DNA of 64,000 nt from Legionella sp. (lineage in GTDB: Bacteria > Pseudomonadota > Gammaproteobacteria > Legionellales > Legionellaceae). The stretch lies in NCBI GenBank assembly GCA_002786165.1, contig PEQK01000007.1, positions 1-64,000 of the forward strand. The letters run 5' to 3'. The notes beneath the pieces were generated by a model that ran no database searches, was not told where the DNA came from, and saw only the letters and a program-made list of their open reading frames with translations. A program made the position numbers and the translations under genes. Shown here in pieces: positions 24,301 to 33,752 of the stretch. Position 1 is the first letter of the stretch, and every line of letters begins with the position of its first letter.

Positions 24301-25020
24301 ATGAAAGTAAGTATGAAAGAATTGTTAGAAGCAGGCGCTCATTTTGGCCATAAAACACGCTACTGGAATCCTAAAATGGGCGAATACATTTTTGGTTCTC
24401 GTAACAAAATCCATATTATTGATCTTGAAAAAACCATGCCATTGATGACTGAGGCATTGCACTATATCAGTAAGTTGGCATCTAACAAAGCCAAGATTTT
24501 ATTTGTAGGCACGAAGCGTGCTGCACAAGAAAGTATACGTGAGCATGCAAAACGTTGTGGTATGCCTTACGTTGATCACCGTTGGTTGGGTGGTATGTTG
24601 ACTAACTACAAAACAGTTCGCCAATCTATTTTCCGATTAAAAGAATTGAAAAAATTGCGTGACGAAGGCGCTTTTCAACATATGATTAAGAAAGAAGCGT
24701 TGATGTTGACACGTGAACTAGAAAAATTAGAGCGTAGTTTGGGTGGTATTGAAGACATGGGCGGTTTGCCTGATGCGCTATTTGTAGTTGACGTTGGCTT
24801 TGAGCACATTGCAGTAGAAGAAGCTCGTCGATTAAAAATTCCTGTGATTGGTATTGTAGATACTAATAACGACCCAGACAAAATTGATTATATTATTCCA
24901 GGCAATGATGATTCTATGCGTGCCATCAATATTTATTTGTCAAGTGTAGCTGATGCCATATTGGATGCAGGGCAATCCACTGGTCGTGGTGCGGTCGAAG
25001 CTGAATTTATTGAAGTTTAA
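24301..25020 (+). CDS. rpsB: 30S ribosomal protein S2
   Basis: A 239-residue S2 protein, with [24 protein letters not shown] at the start, [33 protein letters not shown], and [23 protein letters not shown] and [13 protein letters not shown] at the end, all family signatures. GGAGAGGA lies just before the ATG. It is the first gene of the conserved rpsB-tsf-pyrH-frr cluster, which couples ribosome, elongation, pyrimidine nucleotide and recycling functions. Confidence 0.98.
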   Translation: MKVSMKELLEAGAHFGHKTRYWNPKMGEYIFGSRNKIHIIDLEKTMPLMTEALHYISKLASNKAKILFVGTKRAAQESIREHAKRCGMPYVDHRWLGGMLTNYKTVRQSIFRLKELKKLRDEGAFQHMIKKEALMLTRELEKLERSLGGIEDMGGLPDALFVVDVGFEHIAVEEARRLKIPVIGIVDTNNDPDKIDYIIPGNDDSMRAINIYLSSVADAILDAGQSTGRGAVEAEFIEV

Positions 25021-25035
25021 GTCCGGAGAATATAT

Positions 25036-25926
25036 ATGACAGTTAGTGCTGCAATGGTAATGAGTCTCCGCGAGCGTACAGGCGCGGGGATGATGGAATG
25101 TAAGAAGTTTTTAGTAGCTGCCAATGGTGATATTGAACTAGCGATTACTGAAATGCGTAAAGCTGGGCAAGCTAAAGCTGATAAAAAAGCAGATCGTGTT
25201 GCTGCGGAAGGCGTGATTGTGGTTGCGAGAAGCCAAGACAGTCGACATGCTGTGATTCTTGAAATCAACAGTGAAACTGACTTTGTTGCACGGGATGAAA
25301 ACTTCACCAAGTTCGCACAAGCAGCGGTGGATACAGCATTGCAAACCAATGCCAATACCGTTGACGAATTAAGCCAAAAAACTTTGGTCGGTCAAACCAT
25401 CACAGTAGAACAAGCTAGACAAGAATTGGTGGCCAAAATTGGCGAAAACATCAAATTGCGTCGTTTGGAACATGTGCATTGTGCAGAAGATGGCGTGGCT
25501 GGATTTTACTTGCATGGCAATCGAATCGGTGTGGTTGTGTCATTGCAAAAAGGCGACATTGAATTGGGTCGTGATTTGGGCATGCATATTGCAGCAAGCC
25601 GTCCAATGGTTGTTCAACGTGAAGACGTGGATACGCAATCTATTGATCGTGAACGTGAGATTTTTATTGCTCAAGCACGTGAAAGCGGTAAGCCTCAAGA
25701 CATCATTGATAAAATGATTGATGGGCGTATCAGCAAATTCTTAGATGAAGTGAGCTTATACGGTCAACCATTTGTCAAAGATCCGAATACCAAAGTGGGT
25801 CAATTGCTGAAACAAAAACAAGTGAATGTATTGTCTTTCATTCGTTTTGAAGTTGGTGAAGGTATTGAAAAGAAAGAAGATAATTTTGTCGAAGAAGTGA
25901 TGGCGCAGGTTCGCGAAACATCATGA
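25036..25926 (+). CDS. tsf: Elongation factor Ts
   Basis: A 296-residue nucleotide exchange factor for EF-Tu. The N-terminal UBA-like domain has [16 protein letters not shown], the core has [14 protein letters not shown], and the second signature is [21 protein letters not shown] box lies 8-9 bases before the ATG. It is second in the operon, 15 bases after rpsB, and overlaps the pyrH start by 4 bases (ATGA). Confidence 0.98.
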   Translation: MTVSAAMVMSLRERTGAGMMECKKFLVAANGDIELAITEMRKAGQAKADKKADRVAAEGVIVVARSQDSRHAVILEINSETDFVARDENFTKFAQAAVDTALQTNANTVDELSQKTLVGQTITVEQARQELVAKIGENIKLRRLEHVHCAEDGVAGFYLHGNRIGVVVSLQKGDIELGRDLGMHIAASRPMVVQREDVDTQSIDREREIFIAQARESGKPQDIIDKMIDGRISKFLDEVSLYGQPFVKDPNTKVGQLLKQKQVNVLSFIRFEVGEGIEKKEDNFVEEVMAQVRETS

Positions 25927-26660
25927 GTGAGTCCAAACCTCTAAAATACAAGCGAGTCTTGCTGAAGTGTAGTGGTGAGGCATTGATGGGGCAATTGCAG
26001 TTTGGGATTGACCCCGCTATTTTGGATAGTTTGGCTCGTGATGTGGCTGAGTTGATCACCATGGGTGTTGAAGTTGGCCTGGTGATTGGTGGCGGAAATT
26101 TGTTTCGTGGTAAAGCGTTATCTGCAGTAGGCTTGGGCCGTGTGACTGGCGACCATATGGGTATGTTGGCCACGGTGATGAATGCTTTGGCAGTGCGTGA
26201 TGCGTTGGAGCGGATTGATCTGCCTGCACGCATCATGTCTGCGATTCCGATGCTGGGTGTGGTTGATCCGTATCATCGACGTAAAGCCATGACGCATTTG
26301 CGCAATGGCCATGTTGTGATTTTTGCAGCAGGCATAGGCAATCCCTTTTTTACCACGGATACGGCAGCTTGTTTACGTGCTATTGAGGTGGGTGCAGATA
26401 TCGTCTTAAAAGCAACCAAAGTAGATGGTATTTACTCTAGCGATCCTGTACACAATCCTGATGCTGTCAAATATGATTTTTTAACGTATCGCGACGTCTT
26501 GAACAAAGGCTTAGAAGTAATGGATTTGACTGCTATTTGTTTGTGTCAGGATCAGCACATGCCCTTACAAGTCTTTAACATGAGCACGCCTTCTGTGTTG
26601 AAAAAAATTGTGATGGGTGAACCCATTGGTACCATAGTAGGAGATGAGAATGATCGATAA
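25923..26660 (+). CDS. pyrH: Uridylate kinase
   Basis: A 245-residue amino-acid-kinase-fold UMP kinase that makes UDP in pyrimidine synthesis. It has [13 protein letters not shown] at the start, [26 protein letters not shown] and the nucleotide region [31 protein letters not shown] (across about 144-175). It is translationally coupled to tsf (ATGA), and its 3' end overlaps the frr start by 11 bases. Confidence 0.97.
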   Translation: MSESKPLKYKRVLLKCSGEALMGQLQFGIDPAILDSLARDVAELITMGVEVGLVIGGGNLFRGKALSAVGLGRVTGDHMGMLATVMNALAVRDALERIDLPARIMSAIPMLGVVDPYHRRKAMTHLRNGHVVIFAAGIGNPFFTTDTAACLRAIEVGADIVLKATKVDGIYSSDPVHNPDAVKYDFLTYRDVLNKGLEVMDLTAICLCQDQHMPLQVFNMSTPSVLKKIVMGEPIGTIVGDENDR

Positions 26661-27198
26661 TATCAAATCAGATGCTGAAAAAAAGATGAAAAAAGCTGTT
26701 GAATCTTTACAGCATGAAATGTCTAAAGTCAGAACTGGTAGAGCAAGCGCTGGGTTATTGGATCATGTTCAAGTAGATTATTACGGTAATTTGACACCTA
26801 TTAATCAAGTTGCTTCTGTGACTCATTCTGATTCTCGCACTTTATTGGTGACGCCCTTTGAGAAAACAATGGCTGCAGCCATTGAAAAAGCAATTTTGAC
26901 GTCAGGCTTAGGATTGAACCCAGCATCTACTGGACATGCCATTCGTGTGCCTATGCCTCCTTTGACAGAAGAGCGCCGTAAAGATTTGATCAAGGTGGTT
27001 CGTGCTGAAGCTGAACAAGGGCGTGTCACCATTCGGAATATTCGACGTGATGCCAATCAGCAGCTTAAAGATCTTAAAACCATTTCTGAAGATGATGAAC
27101 GTCGTGCTAATGATCTAGTACAAAAAATGACAGACAAATATACAGCTGAAGTGGATGTTGTTCTTGCCCAAAAAGAAAAAGATTTAATGGAAATTTGA
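26650..27198 (+). CDS. frr: Ribosome recycling factor
   Basis: Splits post-termination ribosomes together with EF-G. The ATG at 26650 is preferred: AGGAG lies 7 bases upstream and the N-terminus [13 protein letters not shown] matches the family, while the outer ATG at 26644 adds only two residues. It has [54 protein letters not shown] and IRNIRRDAN, with the three-helix bundle and beta domain in the usual order. It closes the rpsB operon ahead of a large palindrome. Confidence 0.97.
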   Translation: MIDNIKSDAEKKMKKAVESLQHEMSKVRTGRASAGLLDHVQVDYYGNLTPINQVASVTHSDSRTLLVTPFEKTMAAAIEKAILTSGLGLNPASTGHAIRVPMPPLTEERRKDLIKVVRAEAEQGRVTIRNIRRDANQQLKDLKTISEDDERRANDLVQKMTDKYTAEVDVVLAQKEKDLMEI

Positions 27199-27217
27199 TC
27201 TTTACCTCATTCACCCT

Positions 27218-27269
27218 CTCCGCCCTACGGAACGTTATTCCTTACGGTAGAAGGTTCCGTAGGGCGGAG
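27218..27269. repeat. Large perfect palindrome after frr (REP-like or bidirectional 3' hairpin)
   Basis: A 16-bp perfect stem (CTCCGCCCTACGGAAC / GTTCCGTAGGGCGGAG) around a 20-base loop. It lies between the convergent frr and 854-aa genes. It is GC-rich against its surroundings and lacks a T-run, so it is more like an extragenic palindrome than a standard terminator, though it may end both transcripts. Confidence 0.6.
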
Positions 27270-27284
27270 AAGGTAGGCAAATCA

Positions 27285-29849
27285 TCACTTGCTTTTAGGT
27301 GTCGATGTAGTCCCTGGAGTACTGGACAACTCTTTGACTTCTTTTAGCTCCAGCAAACACTGTTTGATGGCCGATAAAGCGGGATGCGTGGTTAGTGCAA
27401 GTAGTGTAGGTTTGATTTTGTTATAAAAACCAACATAAACATTTGCCTGCTCTTCTGAAGATGTGAGCTTTGAAAGAGATTCAATTGTAGTTTCTACGTT
27501 AAAATCCTTAAGAAATGCCCTAAGAGCTCTGTGTTCAGCTTGGTTATGATTAGAAGGATAACGTTCTAGTTTTTTTGTATAATCTTCTAGCAATCTTACA
27601 ATTTCTCGGATGTTTAATACTCTTCTGAGTTTTTCTTTGTTCGGATCCATTGTAGCGCGAGCTTTTATCAATTGTTTTTCTTGTGTTGCTACTATTTGCT
27701 CAAATTCTTCTTTAAACCTAGTTTTTGCTGCGGTTGTATCCACAGCTATATAAGCCTCTTTACTTCGAGCAGTCTCTATCAAGAACTCTACTGCTTTTCG
27801 GATAGGGTGATTGTGATCTAATTGTTCGAGTTTTGTCTGCATTTCTGTAAACATGTTTTCATTAAGAGCAAAATCTTTTTCATGATCGGTTGTGAGTGTG
27901 ATTAAAAAAGTGGCGATGTCTTTAAACAAATGGTGATAGTTTGAGCTCAATGAATCTGGCTTTGATAACACTTCAATATAGCTGGTAATATGTGACATCA
28001 CATTCATTATGATATCTTGTTTTGCGTCATCTGAAGCGGTCCCGTCTCTATATTCTGTTGTATGCTGATTTATAAGCTCCAGCATGTCCCGACACAAACG
28101 GTTGATTTTCTTTTCTTGTTTGGGAGTAGGTTGGAAAAAATTAGGTCTGGGATTGTCTTGATTGATGAGTAGTTCTTCTGATTCTATCACAGGTTTTTTA
28201 ACTACTTTGACTTGTAATTCTTGGGCGGTCAAAATGACACTCATCAATTCTTTGACCAACAATGCCAACTGAGGTTTTTCTGTATAATAAGATGGATTGT
28301 GTTGCAGCGCTTGCTCCATCCTATTAAAATTTCCCCAAGTTGGTTCGCGAATAAAATCAAGCAAACTAATGGCAAGAGCTTTGTGACGCATTTCGTCAGG
28401 CTCAGTTGAATCGCGCAATGTGATAAGTTCTTTTAAATATTTCACTCTAAGATTGTAAGCTATATCATTTGGAAATCGAAACATAGTCTTTTTTTGTTCC
28501 AATTCTAACTGTTTGATAGATTCTGGATAAAGTGATTTCAAGTAGCGTGCAGTATCTTTTTGATAAGAATCAGCTTGAGAAAGCGTGCAAAATTCGTAAA
28601 GGTTTTTTAAGTTTTCTCCGGAGCGCGTTTTCCAAAATGCCCCCAGTAGATTGGTGAACTTTATTCTGTTGTTTAGTATTGGTGTTTCTTTTTCTAGATA
28701 GTTGTCTATTTTTTTGATTCTTTCATCTATGTTTTGTATTGTTGGATAATCCAAAATAGGCACTAATTTACTTTTTTCACGGACAGATAGGTTGCGCAAC
28801 TCATGTGCTTTTGCTATTTTTTCAGCTAAAATTTTATTTTCTTCGAAGATCGTATGTCCCCTTTTACCCAAGATAGTAAGCATTTCAGTGGCGCTTAATT
28901 GGCTTAAAATCTCTGTATGAAAGGAGTCTAATGCTTCGCTGACCTCAGGATATAATTCTTGTAAGGTCATAAGGGTTGCGTGTAAAGAGGTGGTATTTTC
29001 TTTTTGGGTCATTTTTGCTTTATATTCATAATGTGTCATTTGGCGCACTAATTCAAAAAGAGTGGTATACGTAGGATTTTTTTGAAATTGTGCATAAGAC
29101 TCTTTTAACTCAGGATGATCATAGGATTGTAGGGTATTGTTTAATGTTTCTAGTTTATGGGATAGTTTTTCATAATCAGCCTTGTTTTTCCGTAGGTTTT
29201 TCACTTGATGGTCGTTGATACGTTCATACCTATCTTGTGTGTTTTGCCATTGTTTTTCAAATGCTGTATGTAATTGGTCTAGTTCATCCGTATATTCGTC
29301 ATATTTTGCAACGAGCTCTGCACCTAACTCAATCGCTTCATCAAGATGATTATTGGGATAAAAATAGCGATAAATCGTAATGATACTGGGAAAATATTGA
29401 AGAAAAAAATATAATATTTGCGGAACAATAATCGATTGTATGCTGGTTTCTATGCCAGATATTAAACCAGTTAGACGATCATACTCTATGCTGTATTCTT
29501 TTTTAGCTTGTCTGTATTGTTCAATATTTGCTAAAAAGTCAGTTTGACGGTGATCATAGCGTTCTATTAAAGATGTAATCGTTGCATTGCAGTTAGGTAG
29601 ATCGGGGATAGCAGTAGGTTGTGTAAACTGACCGAGTAAAAGTACTTCTGATTTCAATTGGCGGATGCTTTGGAGGTATTTAAAAAAAGCATCATCCCGT
29701 TTTAAATAGTTTTCTGCTGATTCTTGTTTGAGTTTATTGCATAAACTCAAACAATCTGCCTGTTGTGACTCAAGATGGGTTAGATAAGCGTTTGTGGTTT
29801 TATTGTCATCTAGACCTTCAGCTTGTAGTACGGTTTTGTTCACGCTCAT
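27285..29849 (-). CDS. Large coiled-coil protein of unknown function, 854 aa
   Basis: Not recognised. Almost entirely helical and highly charged, with coiled-coil heptads in several stretches (about 15-115, 190-260 and 620-760). One hydrophobic region at about 130-160 (IIVPQILYFFLQYFPSIITIY) could be a membrane-inserting helix or hairpin. There is no signal peptide. The C-terminus is a Ser/Thr/Pro-rich flexible tail. The ATG has only a weak GGTG upstream. No paralogue was noticed in the window. Length, coiled coils and a single membrane-like patch are common in Legionellales type IVB effectors, but that is inference and the neighbours are housekeeping genes. Confidence 0.75.
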   Translation of the reverse strand: MSVNKTVLQAEGLDDNKTTNAYLTHLESQQADCLSLCNKLKQESAENYLKRDDAFFKYLQSIRQLKSEVLLLGQFTQPTAIPDLPNCNATITSLIERYDHRQTDFLANIEQYRQAKKEYSIEYDRLTGLISGIETSIQSIIVPQILYFFLQYFPSIITIYRYFYPNNHLDEAIELGAELVAKYDEYTDELDQLHTAFEKQWQNTQDRYERINDHQVKNLRKNKADYEKLSHKLETLNNTLQSYDHPELKESYAQFQKNPTYTTLFELVRQMTHYEYKAKMTQKENTTSLHATLMTLQELYPEVSEALDSFHTEILSQLSATEMLTILGKRGHTIFEENKILAEKIAKAHELRNLSVREKSKLVPILDYPTIQNIDERIKKIDNYLEKETPILNNRIKFTNLLGAFWKTRSGENLKNLYEFCTLSQADSYQKDTARYLKSLYPESIKQLELEQKKTMFRFPNDIAYNLRVKYLKELITLRDSTEPDEMRHKALAISLLDFIREPTWGNFNRMEQALQHNPSYYTEKPQLALLVKELMSVILTAQELQVKVVKKPVIESEELLINQDNPRPNFFQPTPKQEKKINRLCRDMLELINQHTTEYRDGTASDDAKQDIIMNVMSHITSYIEVLSKPDSLSSNYHHLFKDIATFLITLTTDHEKDFALNENMFTEMQTKLEQLDHNHPIRKAVEFLIETARSKEAYIAVDTTAAKTRFKEEFEQIVATQEKQLIKARATMDPNKEKLRRVLNIREIVRLLEDYTKKLERYPSNHNQAEHRALRAFLKDFNVETTIESLSKLTSSEEQANVYVGFYNKIKPTLLALTTHPALSAIKQCLLELKEVKELSSTPGTTSTPKSK

Positions 29850-29941
29850 GAGTACACCATAAAATGAATAGTTCTTAATGATAAGTTTAGTTCATTTTTT
29901 GTGTATATCAATTAAATTTCAGCCAATAATGGGATTGGTAA

Positions 29942-30676
29942 TTAAACAAATCGTGCCATATATCCAAATACACCATCCCAAATCAGCGTTTTCAAATGAG
30001 GGGATTGCTGGATCAAAGACATAAGATGAGTCTGAGAAGAGCAAGCTAATACGATCATATTGGCCGATCCTGGAACGGGGATACACACTGTTGCGTGTTT
30101 AAAAACGTCGCGAATGTGCTGTAAAATAGCAAATTCTTGATGAATATTGACCAAATTAAGTGCTAGAATACCCTTAAAAGTAAGCAGTCGTTGGCAATGC
30201 TCAAAAAAATCAATTGCCGCACAGCTCGCTGGAAATCCTTCCGAGGTGTAAATGTCAATTAGAATGTGTTGGTAGAGGTTTGTGCTTTGTGACACATAAT
30301 CATAGGCATCTTGATGCAAAATATTGAGATTTTTAATCGTATTTGTCATAAAATATCGGGACGCCAGTGTGATGACCTCTCGACTCGCTTCTATGGCGAC
30401 CATAGAATAGGCTGCGAGGTGAGGCGCTGCCAAATGAGCAATCGCACCACCACCCAGACCTAAAAGGCATGTAGGGCCTGGTTGCAGGCGCAGCGCTATT
30501 GTAAAAGGGTGGAGATACTGCAAGACGGGTTTGTGAGGATGGTGTCGGTGCAGTAAGGTTTGAAAATGAGTTTGATCTTGAAACATCAGCCAGCGATAGA
30601 GGGGGTTTTGATACACACTCAGCTCTGAAGACTTATAAATGCATGTGCCAATAACAGTTTTCCAATAAATTTTCAT
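29942..30676 (-). CDS. Spermidine synthase-like SAM-binding protein
   Basis: A Rossmann-fold protein of the spermidine synthase/SAM methyltransferase type: LLGLGGGAIAHLA is the nucleotide-binding motif, VAIEASREVITLASRYF the acidic strand end, DAYDYV the next conserved Asp, and ILIDIYTSEGFP stands where polyamine synthases have D(V/T)SDP. The N-terminal beta domain of SpeE is short and the second catalytic Asp region is altered, so aminopropyl transfer is doubtful. Start choice is uncertain: ATG at 30676 is used; GTG at 30688 adds four residues. Neither has a clear ribosome-binding site. Confidence 0.75.
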   Translation of the reverse strand: MKIYWKTVIGTCIYKSSELSVYQNPLYRWLMFQDQTHFQTLLHRHHPHKPVLQYLHPFTIALRLQPGPTCLLGLGGGAIAHLAAPHLAAYSMVAIEASREVITLASRYFMTNTIKNLNILHQDAYDYVSQSTNLYQHILIDIYTSEGFPASCAAIDFFEHCQRLLTFKGILALNLVNIHQEFAILQHIRDVFKHATVCIPVPGSANMIVLACSSQTHLMSLIQQSPHLKTLIWDGVFGYMARFV

Positions 30677-30760
30677 GGTAGATTGCACGAGATTAGGTAG
30701 TATTATGATCCTAGATATATATCAGGACTAACACGAAACGTCGAGCTAGGAATAGGATAG

Positions 30761-31504
30761 ATGACCGTACATCACAAATTATTAGAAGAAGCGTTCGCCA
30801 ACGTACATCCTGAGTGGCATGACCTTATTGAACACTCGTTAAGCGCGATGGATCAAACGTATTTGCAAACATTGGAGCAGTCTGAAATATGGCTGCCAGG
30901 TCGACATGCCTTATTTGCTGCGTTTCACCAGCCTTTGAGTGCTACGCAATATTTGCTATTAGGCGAGTCTCCTTATCCGAGAAAGCAATCGGCCAATGGA
31001 TTTGCGTTTTGGGACGCAGCCGTCGATGGTTTGTGGTCTGAAACTGGTTTGAGTAAAGCCGTGAATCGAGCTACTTCCTTGCGAAATTTGATTAAAATGA
31101 TGTTATATGCGAGGGGAGACTTACAACAGGATTTCTCCCAAGAAGCCATATCTCGTTTGGACAAATCAGCCTATGTACAAACTTTAGAACAGCTTTTTCA
31201 ACAATTTTTACATCAAGGATTTTTACTGCTCAATGCGTCTTTGGTATATGAGCCCAAACGAGTGCCTTATCACGCAAAACATTGGCGTCCTTTTATGGCA
31301 CAGTTGTTGTTGAGTCTCAGTCAGAAACGGCCTTCTTTACAATTGATTTTATTAGGTAGAATCGCCCAAAAAATCGCTCAGAAGGACGCTTTTTCTTGTT
31401 TTGAGGCAGAACATCCTTATCAACTAACCTTTGTGAAAAATCCCAAAGTGGTGGATTTTTTCAAACCTTTGAATTTACTGGAGCATCATGGCATCAAGTA
31501 TTGA
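30761..31504 (+). CDS. Uracil-DNA glycosylase-like protein with altered catalytic motif
   Basis: A 247-residue protein that follows family 1 Ung along its length: [11 protein letters not shown], then [19 protein letters not shown] where Ung has [36 protein letters not shown] with the uracil-binding Asn, [10 protein letters not shown], and EHPYQLTF in place of the HPSPLS loop. The catalytic Asp of GQDPY is Ser (residue 70) and the Gln is Glu, so normal uracil excision is doubtful. It may bind DNA without cutting, act on another base or have lost activity. It overlaps ubiG by 17 bases, so the two are co-transcribed. Confidence 0.8.
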   Translation: [247 protein letters not shown]

Positions 31505-32180
31505 TTTGGACGAAGTTGCTAAATTTGCACGACATGCTTCAGAGTGGTGGGCGCCTGATGGCCCATTGCATACGTTGCATGACATCAATCCAGCACGTTT
31601 GGGGTATATTGAATCTCATGTGACGCTGAAAGGTCAGCGAGTCTTAGACATTGGTTGTGGTGGTGGCATTTTAGCGGAAAGTATGGCGCGACACGGCGCT
31701 ATTGTCACAGGTTTGGATGTGGAGCCAGATGCTATTGCTGCGGCACAACAGCATGCAGCAGCAGAGCAGGTCCAGATGACCTATGTTTGTCAACCCGTAG
31801 AGTATTTTGTCGCGGAGCCTTTCCCGATCATCACGTGTATGGAAATGTTAGAGCACGTACCTGAGCCACAATTCATTTTAGAGCAAGCCGCTCGATTGTT
31901 AGCTCCAGGAGGGTATTTGTTTTTATCTACTATCAATCGTACGTTTCAAGCTTATGCCAGTGTAGTGTTTGCAGCAGAATATGTGCTGGATTTATTACCA
32001 CGCCAGACCCATGACTATCAGCGATTTATAAAACCAAGCGAATTGGCTGCAATAGTCAGATCACTAGATTTAGAGGTGATTGGTTTAACTGGTTTGGCCT
32101 ATCACCCCTGGAGTCGCACTGCTTCATTAGTGGCCTCGGTTTCAGAAAATTATGTGTTGGTTTGTCGTTCCTGCATATAA
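31488..32180 (+). CDS. ubiG: Ubiquinone biosynthesis O-methyltransferase
   Basis: A 230-residue class I SAM methyltransferase responsible for both O-methylations in ubiquinone synthesis. The UbiG-specific N-terminus EVAKFARHASEWWAPDGPLHTLHDINPAR is complete. Motif I is VLDIGCGGGILAESMA, the acidic strand end is GLDVEPDAI, and MEMLEHVPEP and FLSTINRT follow. Start and length match the family. It overlaps the UDG-like gene upstream, and its 3' end overlaps the convergent ProQ-like gene by 31 bases. Confidence 0.95.
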   Translation: MASSIDLDEVAKFARHASEWWAPDGPLHTLHDINPARLGYIESHVTLKGQRVLDIGCGGGILAESMARHGAIVTGLDVEPDAIAAAQQHAAAEQVQMTYVCQPVEYFVAEPFPIITCMEMLEHVPEPQFILEQAARLLAPGGYLFLSTINRTFQAYASVVFAAEYVLDLLPRQTHDYQRFIKPSELAAIVRSLDLEVIGLTGLAYHPWSRTASLVASVSENYVLVCRSCI

Positions 32181-32497
32181 CGGTCTTGATAGCGTTTTTG
32201 AGCATAGGCTGCTTGCTCTTCATTGACTACCCCATTCGGTTGTCCAAATAAATCAAGGCGCATTGTATTTGGTTTTTGGCACGCCAGATACGATTTGGAC
32301 GCCGTATAATAATTTAATGCTTCTCGTAAAAGCTTTTTGCTAAATGGCGGGTCGTCTAAGCGTTCGTATACATCCATAATATCTTCAAACACCCCTAATT
32401 TTAGGGGTTTGACGAGATGTGATTTATGAAAGAAGGCATTAGGGAACTGGTCAATCAACCAATCAATCACGATTTGTTTTTCAGATTTTGAAGTCAT
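32150..32497 (-). CDS. Minimal ProQ/FinO-domain RNA-binding protein
   Basis: A 115-residue protein made almost only of a ProQ/FinO domain: WLIDQFPNAFF, KPLKLGVFEDI, FSKKLLREALNYYTASKSYL and a C-terminal KPNTMRLDLFGQPNGVV. These proteins bind sRNAs and mRNA 3' ends; the Legionella member RocC controls competence genes with sRNA RocR. The FinO-type basic N-terminal extension and the ProQ linker/Tudor-like domain are absent. No clear ribosome-binding site is seen before the ATG. Its 3' end lies inside the end of ubiG, so the two messages are antisense over 31 bases. Confidence 0.88.
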   Translation of the reverse strand: MTSKSEKQIVIDWLIDQFPNAFFHKSHLVKPLKLGVFEDIMDVYERLDDPPFSKKLLREALNYYTASKSYLACQKPNTMRLDLFGQPNGVVNEEQAAYAQKRYQDRYMQERQTNT

Positions 32498-32661
32498 AGG
32501 GTTTGTATAAAACTAGAGATATAATTTACAAAGTTACCACAAGGCGAAGTGAGGAACAATGTTTTAACGTCAAGTCAGGGTGAATCATATGACATATGGT
32601 GATCCGCCTATGCGGGTATGACATGATGTTAGAGCGGATTCATCGCAGAGGTAGTCTCACG

Positions 32662-32681
32662 TACCGCGGCTTTCCGCGGTA
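32662..32681. repeat. Solo palindrome of the 43.6-kb repeat family
   Basis: TACCGCGG, CTTT, CCGCGGTA: a perfect 8-bp stem identical in its arms to the first hairpin of the tandem array at 43628. It stands alone between the ProQ-like and YkuD_2-like genes, which shows the element is dispersed. Confidence 0.65.
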
Positions 32682-32706
32682 TCTAATGCCAAAAGTGTCA
32701 TGAATA

Positions 32707-32724
32707 AAGCCCAGAGTAGGGCTT
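32707..32724 (-). terminator. Hairpin after the YkuD_2-like gene
   Basis: AAGCCC, a 6-base loop, then GGGCTT; read on the minus strand it is followed by TATT. It lies 21 bases beyond the stop of the gene ending at 32745. The T-run is weak. Confidence 0.45.
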
Positions 32725-32744
32725 CATGCTTGATTGCATATATA

Positions 32745-33425
32745 CTATGCTATATGCGCATAACCAGAATGTTTGAGATAATTATGATCGGGATAATACG
32801 CAAACAATACCGAGCCCCCTTTCAACAAGTGAATGATGGGTTTAGAAATTTTTTGTCCGATAGAAGGGCAACCCCAGCTGCGGCCTGCGCGGCCTGATTT
32901 CTGAATGAAACTAGGATCCATATACCATGCGCCATGCATGACGACCCGGCGATCGTATGCGTTGTCATTAAATCCTTTTTCTAAGCCTTTTAGATTTAAG
33001 GACAAACCATTTGAACCCATATACGTATCCTGGGTCACATATGTACCAAGACTACTGGCTCTACTGGATGCTTGATTAGAGAAATGTTTCGGTATCACGC
33101 TGCCTGAATTTACGCCATGGGCCACATAGGTATTGTACAGCAAACGATTGCGATGCAAGTCAAAAATCCAAAGACGTTGCTTAGAAGAGGGTAAGGAATA
33201 ATCAATGACTGCCAAGACTGGTTTTTTTGCTGAGCCTTTGAGAACCGCCTTTTTATAGGCAGTTAATGCAAGTTTTAACACAGAACGGCTTAATTTAGGC
33301 GCTGCGCGACCCAAATATTCTGCTTTGCTATTGATATCAATCGGTGTTGTGGCAAAACTGGTAGAATTAGAGAGGAGGTTTCCCGTCAATAAAACAACGG
33401 CTAATAACGATATAAGAGTATTCAT
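32745..33425 (-). CDS. YkuD_2-type (L,D-transpeptidase-like) exported protein
   Basis: A signal peptide (LISLLAVVLLTGNLLSNSTSFA) is followed by a murein L,D-transpeptidase catalytic-like domain of the YkuD_2 type: LAVIDYSLPSSKQRLWIFDL, an HG-containing strand (YVAHGVNSG), VVMHGAWYMDP and the Cys motif GRSWGCPSI, with His and Cys in the expected order. Such enzymes form or exchange 3-3 crosslinks in peptidoglycan, or anchor proteins, in the periplasm. At 226 residues it has no extra LysM domain. It is transcribed alone, with a short hairpin behind it. Confidence 0.85.
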   Translation of the reverse strand: MNTLISLLAVVLLTGNLLSNSTSFATTPIDINSKAEYLGRAAPKLSRSVLKLALTAYKKAVLKGSAKKPVLAVIDYSLPSSKQRLWIFDLHRNRLLYNTYVAHGVNSGSVIPKHFSNQASSRASSLGTYVTQDTYMGSNGLSLNLKGLEKGFNDNAYDRRVVMHGAWYMDPSFIQKSGRAGRSWGCPSIGQKISKPIIHLLKGGSVLFAYYPDHNYLKHSGYAHIA

Positions 33426-33752
33426 AAATGCTCCATTCTTCTTTTAAAAACAAACAATTATAACAAAAAACAGGTCTAATGTAAAATCGAAAGACTCCAA
33501 CTCGTGTTTCTATGTGTTATACAGGATGCTTGTAACTTGATCATCTTATGCTTGGTTTTGGAATGATGAATACTTTTCCTACGAACCTGGTTTTATGTGC
33601 GACATCCGTGTGATTTCGTCGTGAATAAAGTTTTATTTGAAACATAAAGAAAAAAATTAGGGCAATTACATGGAGTGAAAAAGCTAAAAATTGTGATTCT
33701 TAAATATTTTCGGCTATACTTGCGCCCATCTAAATAGTCATTGAGAAAAAAT
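33426..33752. other. Divergent intergenic region ahead of putA
   Basis: About 327 AT-rich bases between the divergent YkuD_2-like gene and putA. The putA promoter is at its right end. No longer palindrome, RNA gene or convincing small gene was found in the rest. Confidence 0.5.
33691..33720 (+). promoter_or_regulatory. Sigma70-type promoter of putA
   Basis: TTGTGA, an 18-bp spacer, then TATACT (five of six -10 bases). The predicted start is near 33727, about 26 bases before the ATG. Confidence 0.5.

Noticed and set aside
29942-30676. Genuine spermidine synthase (speE)
   Set aside because: The Rossmann core is clear but the N-terminal domain is short and the catalytic DxSDP-like motif is changed to IDIYTSEG, and there is no speD neighbour.
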